DNA from: Membranipora membranacea | Taxonomy: Eukaryota > Bryozoa > Gymnolaemata > Cheilostomatida > Membraniporidae | Assembly: GCA_914767715.1 (NCBI GenBank) | Contig: OU612070.1 | Coordinates: forward strand, 11,861,501-11,925,500 | Direction of reading: 5' to 3' | DNA: 64,000 nucleotides | Shown: piece by piece, positions 12,480-24,600 of the stretch | How the letters are laid out: every line of letters begins with the position of its first letter | Position numbering within the stretch: position 1 is the first letter of the stretch | Notes under the pieces: model-generated | Database searches by the model: none | Seen by the model: only the letters and a program-made list of their open reading frames with translations | What the model was told of the DNA's origin: nothing | Translations under genes and position numbers: made by a program

Positions 12480-13982
12480 AAGTAAGGCAACATATACACA
12501 TATGAGCCCTAGTTAATAGCAGTCTGATAGCATTTACCAAATTCCTGGGGGGGTGGGGGCCTGGCAACAACGAGCTCTACCTAAGATTTGAATTGTATTA
12601 CATTTTTTCAGTTTATAACAGACACATAGACTTATCATACTCCCTAGACAGGATTAACTTATGGTAAGGCTTCACTGATAGAAATATGACTGCGCTGCAA
12701 TGTGCCAGCAGGCAACACTCTACCACAACCACATCAACTTGGTAACAAGGTCATTTAGCATGCCTTCTGTAGGTTGTTGAGGCAAGGAGTACCTGACTGG
12801 TTCGAGTTATTTAATGTATGAATTATGAACGTTGAAAGGAGTACGAAGACAATGCAAACTGTGCTGTACCTCATCAATATATTACATGTGAAAGTCCGGT
12901 CCGTTGTGGCATTAACAGCTTGTCCCAAATAAGAAAGCTTTGACTATGATAGGGATATGACACAATGGAGCAAACCCTTTCGACCAACCCATAATAGTGG
13001 CCTGCATTGAATAGATGAATGACAATTGACAAAAAGCGCTTGCATTTTTGTAGGCTAACAAAAACATGATAACATAGGATAATCATTTCTGTGGTGCACA
13101 TGGTGCATTATATTTCGGTAATGTCGCAGTTGAAGTTTTACGAGATTTTATTTATTTATTAGATGTTATCGTTGATCTGTGAAACTACAATGATAAAATG
13201 TGTTTGATAGAATATGATGCTAAAATTGGTGCCTCATAAAAAAACATGCTGTCAGTGAGCTATCACTATCAATTAAAGCAAACTATAGGGAGACATATAT
13301 TTAAACACAAGTTTTACCATTATGCAAACCTAGCATTAAACCCTACAATCAGTAGTTAACTCAGTAAAAACAATTAGTAAGTATTCTCACAGACCTTTGC
13401 TATAGAAATAGTACAAGTTTACATACCTTTTTTCTCACATTAATATCCTCAAAAATACACCTTTGCCCATAAATATAAATAAAGTTAAAGTTAGCAGCAC
13501 AGTGAGCAGTAAAAGGAATGATGAACACACACCAAGGCTCACAGGGCAACAATGAGTTTTAAGGCTCGCATAGCCCGTCAAACCAGTGCAGATATTTGGG
13601 CACAAAACAAAATAGCCTGACCGGAACAAGCCAAGTAATTATGACCAATTAATCCGCTCTCCCGGTGAATGACAGGGCTGACACACCAATGCAAGACAGC
13701 TACAATTTCCAACATCTGAATCAAGGGATTTGTGTCCCCTCAATTCAGCATTTGACATTTAGCATTTGCGTGCCTTTAGCATTTGGCATTTAGCATGTCG
13801 CTCCTGATTTCCATAAATAACAAATAAGTGTAAAAAACTCCAAAACGGGGGAGACAACCATTACTTTGCAAAAAATAAATTTGTTTAATGTTTTTTTCTG
13901 GATTGTCCTATTGAGAGGCAAATTTTCTTTTATACACCTGGATATAAATCATATCAATGCATATTATTAATGCATTGAAAGT
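12480..13982. repeat. Non-coding stretch with an inverted partial repeat copy
   Basis: No gene is recognised here. At about 13733-13830, sequence rich in AGCATTTGGCATTTAGCATG followed by TCGCTCCTGATTTCC is the reverse complement of 11113-11204 in the dispersed repeat. A fragment of that repeat therefore sits here in the opposite orientation. Confidence 0.6.
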
Positions 13983-14226
13983 TAATATAATAATAATAAT
14001 ATCAACTTTTATTTGCTATTCAATGCCCTTTCGGGCCAATGAGAATATGCTTACATAAGATTCATCACATCTATTTAGCGCACTCCTGTACAAGGTAGGA
14101 GTGGGCAAGCTAGGCTATTGTTTGGAGAGCTCACCTCCTTTAGCAGAATGGGTAGTGACCGGGATTCGAACCTGCAACTCTCAGATTGAGAGTTGCCCGA
14201 ATCCTAACCACTACGCCACCCTGCCT
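13983..14226 (-). mobile_element. tRNA-derived SINE, second family, with TAA-type tail
   Basis: Read on the minus strand it starts GGCAGGGTGGCGTAGTGGTT, a tRNA-like A box. A B box follows (GGTTCGAATCCC), then a body with CATTGGCCCGAAAGGGCATT, and it ends in a short TTATTATTATTA tail. It lies just beyond the 3' end of gene A. The head and body differ from the SINEs at 9.5-10 kb. Confidence 0.8.
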
Positions 14227-14665
14227 GCTTCAATAAATAATATTTATTGTCGTCAAGAGAAACAGGCCAGAAAAAGTCCAAACACGTTTTATTTTACCTA
14301 AAATCATGACAAAATTACCACACAAGAAAAAATTCCCCTCGCTTTGATATATGGTGTTGCTTTGTTCCTTCGATTTTTTACGAACCGTCCGAAAAAAGAT
14401 GATTTGTCCGTTTACTACTGAATGCTGGAATAAGAAAAAAAAATATAAAGAAGGATAGGTTTGAGTATATCATGACATCGCCTTGAGAGGACTTATCAGA
14501 ACTTGGAATGATGTAAAGACTGGCCAGCAGAATCCGTTGTTGCAGTTGCAATATTTCTACACAAAAAATTTAGGAATTTTAGTTTCAAGGCAAAGATTTA
14601 AGATAAAAAACGACAGTTATATTACGGCAGTGAAGTTAGTAAATCAGTATTTGCAATCCTAATGT

Positions 14666-15673
14666 TCATGAAGATGTGTTCTGATAACTGAACTCTGAGT
14701 TCTCCAAATCGATGTCTATTCCTTGAGGGATAGAAGCATAGTCATCATCATCACCTGCTGTAAACCAAGATATTAAATACTTGTAAAGATCGACTGAAGC
14801 TGCAAGATTATCACCTTCGTTGGTCCACATTTTTGTTCCTGGGAATATTTCATTTTCGTGTTCATATTGACTGGGATAACTGATGGCTGACTGGGGCAAT
14901 GTGAACCAGCCTTTAGATTAAGCTAGCCTACCCCTTTCGAATGAGATGACTTTGGTTGCAAAAAAAAGTATACAATATATATCCTGTTATTATCCAAAAG
15001 AGTCAGTGCCTTACATCATTAATCAGTCGTGGATCAATCAAACTATTGACAAAAAGAAGACTTTACTGATAACCATATAACAAATCATTACGTTGTCAGT
15101 CAAGAGCTGTTTCAATGTTTCACCTGGTATTCTTTAGCTCTATCAATGGTTGGGGGATGTAGGAGACAGCGGAGAGGTAGGAAGTCTACAGTGGGTGCTT
15201 GAAAGAGGACGTAGTCAGAGAGGGACTATTTTACTGCTTGTGGTATGTGCAATCACACAGTGGACCTCTTCTATCTTTATTACCACAACAACCTTGCTAA
15301 GGAGAATGGGTACCAGTATCAATCCGGATATGACTGCAGGTGACTGTAATTGAAGTTTGATCTCAGATATTTCACTAATTCAGACCCTTAAAAATTACAC
15401 ACCTCTACAATATCCGGGTTTTTAAGATCCTACTATTACCCCCCTTTGCCAATACAGTGAAAGTCCTGTAATTTACGCTATTTAAAGAGCTAGTATTATA
15501 ATAAATTGTGACAAATTATAAAACTCATACCATTTATTGGCTCCTCGGGTAATGATCTTCGATAGCTTTCCATCTCGACACTGTTATAAGTGTGTTCCTC
15601 TTGGTCTGTTTTAGACCTGGGCTGCTCATAATCTTCACCTTTACTTTCACTGTTTTTCTTATGTTTGAGTCTC
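14666..15673 (-). CDS. Gene A exons 25-26: short tyrosine-rich cytoplasmic tail
   Basis: Exon 15531-15673 holds GEDYEQP, EEHTYNSVEM and a further Tyr. Exon 14666-14757 holds GDDDDYASI and ends SYQNTSS-stop. The acid cluster before YASI recalls hemITAM motifs, and YQNT fits the YxNx pattern bound by Grb2-type SH2 domains. Both are inferences from motif shape. The acceptor of the last exon is CAGCAG (a NAGNAG site), giving an optional single Ala. The phase-1 end of exon 25 would also fit the first phosphatase exon at 7326. Confidence 0.78.
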
Positions 15674-18600
15674 CTGGGATATGAAAATATATGTTGATTG
15701 ACAATCAACAGGGATTGTGTGTCAAATCACCTTGGCAAAGTTTAGAAATGAGGTCGTATAGTTGAATATTTGCTCCATTGTTAGCGCAACATGTCATTTT
15801 CGCAAGCAGCGCACCCTTCTATGGCATTGCAATGCAAAAGTTTGAAAAAAGGTGATCAAATTATCTTCGGTCAAATCAAGCAGTATGTCTGGACTCACCT
15901 CAGAATTAGGGTGGCTGATACAATAACAGCAACAGTTACCATCACAGCCCCGGTAGCAGTCACTCCAGTAAACAGTTTGTAGTCTGTTGGTGTATCTGTA
16001 GATGCATAAGATATTTGAGTTGTAGTTCCTGATATTGCCTTGCTCACTTTCACTGTTGATTCTCTGATTTGCATGATTTTCTCAAATTTATCCTGGAAAG
16101 TTCGAAAAGTTTTATTTCACAGTTGTCAAGTAGAGCAGTCAACATACTTGGAAAAATGTATCGGAGATTAAGACATCTCGATTACCAGGGGTCAAAGTAC
16201 ACTTAATGCAGACTCCTAGTACTAAATCTCAGAAACATGAGCTGTTTGTAATTATTTTTAATATGCTTATACCATCTTTGCTGGTTACCGAATCAAGCAA
16301 TACTAAACAAAATAGATAGGCTCCCTTAGCAGTTCCTTTACCGCCAAAATGGGATACCTCACCACATCGATTGATTTGTTGAATAACTGATATCACTTAA
16401 TTCTACCTCCTTTCTCAGTGGACAACAAATTTCCAGCAAAAGTTATCTTCTGTTCTTCCCCCATAGGATGGTTAAGTAGAAGAGAATCGTATGAATTAAA
16501 ATATGATGAATATCGTCTGCTTTTTGAATTTATGTTTGCACAATTGGTAATGACGAAAAGGGCATGGGGAATCTGGAGATCAGGTTCAATATGGAGTCTG
16601 ACCCAAAGCTACAAACCAAGGTGGTTTGTAAAGCAATAAATATACATTGCTCTGATTTTGTCTTACCTGAAATAAGATTTTCATAGCCAGTGTTAAGGTG
16701 TACTTCGCCCCTTCTTCCAAAACCTGGTTGAAAAAGCCATTATAGATCCTACCATCTCCAACGTTGAATAGTCTTGTGCTCTCATTCAACTTGGCAGCAA
16801 AATAACAGTTAAAAGTAGCTGTGGGAAATCTTCCACACTGACTATAATTACCCATTTGGTTAGTTACTCCGTCCTTTTGCTGGACAATGACTATATAGCT
16901 CCTACAAAAAGAGTCATCCAAAATTTTAAAAAAATACATCAAAGTGTTCAATTTATACAAGTTAAATTATAATGTGAGTAGTTAGGTTGTAAATTAGCTT
17001 TCTGTGGTTCAACATGGACAGTTATGGCGATATATGAGGAAATAGAAATTGGAATATAGGCATTGTTCAAAAATGCCGAGAAAATTTTAGGTCAAAGAGT
17101 GTATGTTATTTTTTAACCGAACTCACATTGAGACTATATCGGTTGGTCTATAGAATTGTGGCAGGTATAGGGGAAATATAGGATTACCCTCTTCATAGTT
17201 GATTTCACCGAATATGGCACCACTTTTGCTGTGAGCTGTAAAATAGAGAGCATACATTGGTATAATCGAAGTAACACAAATGACATAATATAAAAGGAAT
17301 GGTGTTTAGATGGTCTGAAAGCACTTTTACAAGGTCAAAATAGGGGGCATATACAGTGACCAAAACTGAGATCTTTGAAATTTTCTATTGATATTATGAT
17401 TTCATTAACCCGATATAGCTGTTTTATAGTAATTCTTATTTTACCTCGTAAATCTGTGTATTCTTGATATTGATTTGATCCAGGACTGATTCCTGCACCA
17501 TTTTTAGCAGTTGCAGAACATACAAGTTTGAAGCATGGCTTTAGGTTACACACCCAAACATCAGATGAGTTCGCAGGAACTGATTTGTTCACAATTGAGT
17601 CACTGTGACACATAAGCTGTAAAGGGAATAACATAAATTATCATTTTTCCCATGTTTCCATTTTCATTTAGTGATAATAAGAAACTGATGTGAGATAATA
17701 AGAATGCGTTCATGTTCACTGTCAAAAAAGCCTTCTATCGAGACAATATTATTGTCATTGGCTGCAATCATTGTTTGAACTATTACATACATTCCAAGAT
17801 AAACTGGCAGTTTTCACATGGAGGTATGAAAAACAAGCGCTCACTGCATTACCTGAAATGATGTTATCTTCCCATTTGGGTGAGATGGCGGCTGTATTTT
17901 CACTTTGATACAGGTGGTGTTTGTCTCTAGAGTATTTATTACTGGCCCATCAGTGGGTTCTTAAAACAAAAAATATTGTCACCCGTCGTTCATCAGTAGT
18001 TAGCAACAGAAAAAGCAGTTCAACTGTACTTGTGTGTGCACGAGCCCCAAAATATACCATTGCCTTAAACTTTTCTTTTATCTGAACATAAAACAAAAGT
18101 AAATTTCTTTTTATTATTTTGTGGTTCCATTCAGATAAAACTGACCTATTTCAGGTGAGAGGGACGACGGACTTCTGCTGGAGGAAGTTTGATTATCTGC
18201 AGCATACGATATTACTTTGATGGTTGTCATTCTGTATGGTATGACTTGGTCAAATGTTGCAGTGTAGCTATATCGATTCAACCTCTTCGAATACTCCTGC
18301 TTCGGATTTGTTTGACTGACTATAACCTCATGGTGATATTTTCTCTGCTACATACTCTGCTGTTGCTGCTTGTTGATTTTACCTTCAATGTACCGGTATG
18401 TAATCGAAACACAAATCCAGTCGATACAAATCCAATCGATACATTGTATTGATTCAGATTTAGATGGTAAAGTATGTTCCTCTTTTTATAGTATGACAAC
18501 AACATCCACAAGCTAGGAACTGTTAGAAGAGGTTGAACCACTGATATAATACATTCATACTCATAATCAATGGGTTGAACCTATTATAAAAATTAGAAGT

Positions 18601-21600
18601 GATAATAGTACATATAGCTGATTATTAATTGTTGCAAATCTGTTTTGAACTGACAGACAGTCATAAAGTTAGGCCAATCTGTGTTAATGGAATAATGAGG
18701 GATGTTTTCAATCTGCAGGTTAGGTGATGGTTGCTAATGTTGTACTTCATTTATATGCCCAAATTTAGGGGAATACTTGCCATGATTGCCTGGTTCTTTG
18801 TTTTAGGTGAATAAATTGAATGTGAAAGCGGTCAGGATGGTACCGCCTCGCAAGCGCCAACGCTTGGATATATTTACCTTGATATTGACAATAAGCCTTA
18901 TCCCTGTTATGTTTTTCTCATAGTGGGTAATAAAGTATTGATGATCAAACACTGGAGGTGGAAGATCTATATTGAATATATAAACCATACTGTGTAACGG
19001 TGGCAACGGGAGAATATATGTGTGGCCTGGTTTGGTCATTCAGGTTCTGTCATAGACTTAATAATAAACCTAGACAGGACACCATATACAGCTGAAGTAT
19101 AGTTTTTTTCACAACTCAACCAATTTTGAAAATTGCTTTACAATCAGCAGCATCAGGTTATCATCAACTTGATGCTATTGCTTCTTCAAAATTCTGGACA
19201 GTAAATCGATGATAGCATCATTGCTTTTACACCTCCAATGTTGTTACGTCGTCCTCAATTAAATGCCTCAGTGCCTCAATGCTAATGCTCCGTATAGTGT
19301 CCTGTCTAAGTTTATTATTAAGTCTATGGGTTCTGTAAAAATTCAGTCACTGTCCAAAGATATATGATGCGCTGGAGAATTGCAGCGAATTGAATATTAA
19401 GGTACCATGCAGTGCAGACCAGTTTCAATAATAGGTAATCTCCATAATCACCAACTTTTGGCCATTCAGGCATTGAAGATAATTGAATCTTCCGATATCA
19501 TAATGAGAAAGTTGATTAACGTATAATTTGCCATGTGAGCTTAAGTTGCTTGGCAGGGAGGTCAGGTTTTATATATATTTAAACAGCAATACTATAATGA
19601 TTATTAAGAACTGTTCTTTTACTCCATACACTGGTTAACAGAATACTTTCTCACCTGAACAGTATGTTCTTGCAGATTTCCGGTCTGTTGCTCGACCTAC
19701 TCCGGCAGATGTTTCGGCACGAACCTGACACTCGACATATCGACCGACCGGAAGACCGCATACTTTTGTTTTGGTAGTAGTATTACCAATGCTTTTCCAA
19801 CTGCCAGTTACATTACATCTGTACTGAAAAAACTTGCCCATATATATCTGACAGAATACTGATTTGAAATCCATTTATGAAGGTCCTCATCGGTGGACAA
19901 TATCTCATCTCAATGACACAGCTTTATTTTAGACAAGTTATATGTGCTACACGCCATTTGTTAGTAAAATGATTTACTGTAAAGCCTTCTTTACTCTTTG
20001 TTAGTTGTATAGGTAATGGCAACTTTATGGGTCCAATATGATATTGAAATTAGGCTTTTTATAAATACCTGGTAGTTGATTATTGTGCTGTTTTCTGTTC
20101 TGGGACTTTGCCATGACAAGTGAATGCATGTCTTGCTAATAGGCTTCATGGTAAAGTTTGTTGGACTTGTAGGTGCTGGTAAGAATAAGAGATTACATGA
20201 AGTCATATTACTAATTCAATTGATAGACCAGAGTTAACTCCATTTGTGATTTACAGGGTTTCTTGTCACCACTGTTTCACTATCTGATTAAAAAGGTATC
20301 AATCAATATTCTAAACATATGATTGGGATGGGCTATGGTTAAAGGGGGATGCCTTACATTATGCAGAAGAATTATTAGAGCCTAGGCCTAGGTTGTGTGG
20401 TGATTGAAACAATCAGTGCCACTATAATATCATTGTCGGGACACAATTTGACTCAACACTCTGCTGCATATGTAGAGTTGAATAATATCCAGAGATATGA
20501 ATATTATATAGAGAATCCCTGAATAGTCCGTTTAGCTGGCAAGCCAAGAAACAAAGCTTACTCAACCCAAGTGTGGAATTGATCGAGGCTATCCCACAGA
20601 TATCCAACAACTAGCTCACTCACGTAAGTCGCCAGTTGTGAATGTTCTTGATTTTTCATGCCAAGTTAGGCCATTGTAGCTGACTCGCACTGTTATGTTA
20701 TACTTCGTATTTGCATCCAGGCCTGCGAAGACTTTTGATTTTGCGAATTCTCCCGACTGTATTTTGTATTCTTCAGTAAGAATTTTACAGCCAGCTGGTA
20801 TCTAAATTCAGAAAATAGTGAAATCTATTGCATTGTCATACATCATCAGGTACCAGTATACACTCAATTGATCAGAATGCCACCACTGAGCGGATTATAA
20901 TCAAAAAGCCCAAAAGCATTTTTGTCCAGCCAAATAATGGTTGGTTGGTTTATTTTGGTTTGTTTGTTTTGTCACAAGCATGAAGTATGCTTCGAGATTT
21001 GGTTGATTATATTAATGCATGGGCAGGGACACGAATTTGGAGAAATGAAAAATACAGAGTAAAGAAAAGTCTGACTCTAATTTGATGCAAGCAGATTGAT
21101 CTAAAAGTATCTTGTTACATTAAAATCAAACGTATGAGGTAGGGGTCTTTACCCCAGGCAGTTCCGTATTTAAGGCTTGGATATCTGCGGTAGGGGAGTT
21201 TTTGGAAGAAAAGGTTAAAGCTTCAGGTTATACAGGTGAAAAAATTACCTGTTTAACCAAAAGCATAACCCAAAGCATACCCCAAAGCATATTAATCTGT
21301 AGTACCCAAAGCATTAGAACGTTATAATTATTTGTATCTAACCTCAGAAATTACTGTGATACCAGAATATGCCTGCCATGTCTGTAGTCCATTTGTTTCA
21401 TTGTGGCGCTGTCGATCAATTTTCAAATCAATGACCGGAACTGTTAAAAGGAAAACATAACTAAGTGTGATATTGTTAGAAAAAATTTCCTTGTAATTAA
21501 ATCCCATGTATGAATCTGAACTTGGCTGGCTCACCTCATCGAGGGTTCGATAATGTAATGCCACTAACTTGCATTGCAGCTGTCAGAGCACTTAGACTCA

Positions 21601-24600
21601 AATTGGGTCGAACTTGGATACAGATAAAGTGCTTTTATGCCATTTAGATATTGAACATAAAATTTAAACTTTTGGCTAGAAATAATGATTATCGTGAGTG
21701 CTCTCACCTGGGCAAGACTTTGTGGAAGCTTGTATGATACTGATTGGTCCAGGAGAAGCTTTCACTTCTCCGAATAAACAATTGAGCTCAAAGTTGTAAC
21801 GAGTCTCTGGTTTAAGGGATTTCGCTGTTATGGTGGTATTTGGAGACAGTGTAGTAATTCCAGCAGAGCACTCATCGCAGTTAACTGTATACCTGTCAAA
21901 ATATCATCAGAACAATTATGCGATACAACCGGAAGCCTCTAAGCTTCATATTCCACTTTCAAAACATGATTTACAAGACGTACATGGTGAGTCGTCATTA
22001 ATTTTCTTCAATATTCCAATGACAAGGTTAACATACCTGCATTCAGAACGTGTGTCTGGATACCCGTTGTATATGTATGGAATGGATTTGAATGGTGCAA
22101 AGTCCAGTTTTAGCTCGTAATAATCTTGTTCAATCACAGAACTTGGAATGTAAGTCTGTATGCCTACAATGCAATAAGGTACATCAATTTATTGTGATGA
22201 GCTGAATAAAGTGATTTCTGTATAAAGTTTTGCTTATCATGTTTTCATCGGCAATTCAGCGAAAAATAAACGATGTGTATAAATACAAGATTTGGGTACA
22301 TAATTGTGTTCAATAAATCATGCAGTTGGTGAAAAACTTTCAGAACACCATAAGCTGGTAAGCATATAAATATTAACGTGATATATCGCCTTTTCAGTTT
22401 CTCGGGAACTACTCGTCCCATCTCAAAAATTCTTTCACTGACACGTCGCTAGTAGTCTGACTCATGTTTAATATCCCAAATTTTTATATACCCTATGTTT
22501 ATACTTGATTAAATGTACATTAACTAAAATACATTGAAAACATATAGGCAGCAATGGGCAAAATGATGAGGTAAATTACGTTATGCAAAAGCGTGCTGAA
22601 ATTTCTGATTTTTGGCTTGAAATTTTTGTCCAAAAGTAGTGAAAATTTGGGTTATTATTTGTTACAGTTGTGACAACCAGGATCTTTAATCTGGTAAGAT
22701 TATTGATGGAAGTGACAGTGCAAGACCAAAATGGTAAAATAAATTGGAAATTTTAGTTTCTGCATTATTGGGGTCACATGTAATGAGGGGTCAAAAACCT
22801 AGCCAAATTTTATTCCGATGTTGGGGTGCAATTGTCACAAAAATTACCATTTTAGCCTCAATGGCAAAGTTGCTGATGTTGGGCATGGCTGGATTAGATG
22901 ACTGCAATTGATACTGTAATGGTTACACAAAGGATGCACAAAATGCACAATCAGGAAGTCAATTATTTGTTTGCTCATAACAGCTGACTAGCTGTTCTTC
23001 TCATGCTCTTGTTACTTGGCCGAGAAACGGTTATCAACTTATGAATAAAAGCATTCCTGAAGCAACGACGGAGACTTGGCGTCAGGAGCTAAGAATCATC
23101 AGGTGAGAAAGAATTAAAAAGCTTTGTCAATTGATTAAATCAATATCTCCGCTTTTGAATAGAACATTTGAACTCTTGATCTAACTGTTCCATAATAATT
23201 TCCATCACGGATAGGCGATGACTGCTACGGTAAGGTGAATATAAGAGTGACACAGCAGTGATCAAAGTTACCCTCAAATTTCACCCTTAGAAAAATTTGA
23301 TGGGAGCCAAGTCCTTGCTTAAGGTTAACTTTGATACCATTGTTGTTCAAACAGATTGCCAGCATTGTGTTTCTCTTCATGACCACTTTGTGCTGAGAAA
23401 TATTTTCTTAGGCTGATGATGTTTTTGAGGAATTTGAGAGACCGAGTTACTGAAATAACTAACTAACTGAGTGGTGAACTATGGGAAACTTCTTTTCATC
23501 ATTTAATTTGCAGTTGTAGATATCAGTGTGTGGCCTCCTATTGGTTTTGTGCAGCACATCAATATTGTCCTACAGTGATTATTTTCTGGGCTGGCAAAAT
23601 AATCAACAAATTTGTGTTTTCATCTCACCAGATATCATAGATTTTCTTTGGTCTCCGATCTCACTATCAAATTGATATATTGATAACTGTAATACAAAGC
23701 TAATACGGGGGGAGGGGGGATATGTATTAACCAAAAAGTGCTGCGGACTGGAACAATCAATTTTGCAACCTTACAAGCTTGTAATAATTAGGATGTGAGC
23801 TTACCTGCTTTGTATACTTTCACCTCTGTAAGATCATAGCTCAGAGGCTCTGCACCAGTGATCTTAAACTTTGTCATGACAGGTGTTTTGTGATTATCAC
23901 ATACTACAGTATCTAGTAGTTTACGCTCATCTTTCCTTTCATCCTCCGTCCAGCTTCTGCAGTGCCCACCATTGTAAGAATAATCAAGTATACGAAGTTC
24001 TTCTTCACCTGTAAACAGAGAAGTCGAGTTCAATTAAAAAAGACAATTGTAATCCCTAATTAGAGTATATACCCTTATTGTAGTGGCAAATATCAGTTAC
24101 ACCAAAACTGACAATCTTATCAGAATTATATAATGCTTTCAAAAAATTTAACTGAAGAGGTTCAGCGAGGATAATGCCTTTGATACTCAAATATTTAAAT
24201 CTCTGCAACGCTAGATACCAAAGTTACCCTGTGTTACATTATAAACTTTGAAAATATAGGATTAAAAGTACAAATGTGGATTCATCAGGTTCCCACAATG
24301 CACCACTTGTCATATAACCATGACCAGCTGTAGTCTGTTCAGATCCTGTTACTCATGAACAGTAAATTTTCAGCTCGACAGAAAAACTGTTGACTAATTG
24401 ACGAACAAAAATTTACTGTTTATTTATTAGACAATACTTCTTTTGTCAAGCCTTCGCGCACAATTTTGAACCATAATATTTCACCATTTTTAGAATTCAG
24501 TGAAGTGGGCAGAGTATTTCTCACGCAATGACTATACAATCTTACTGCAGAGGGAACTCTCAAAACAGTATGGCCATATAGCATGATGAACAAGAGATAA

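Noticed and set aside
14666-14757. Gene A truncated by a chance stop before the PTP exons
   Set aside because: Gene B has the same last exon with the same stop and similar residues, so it is a real terminal exon rather than a mutation.
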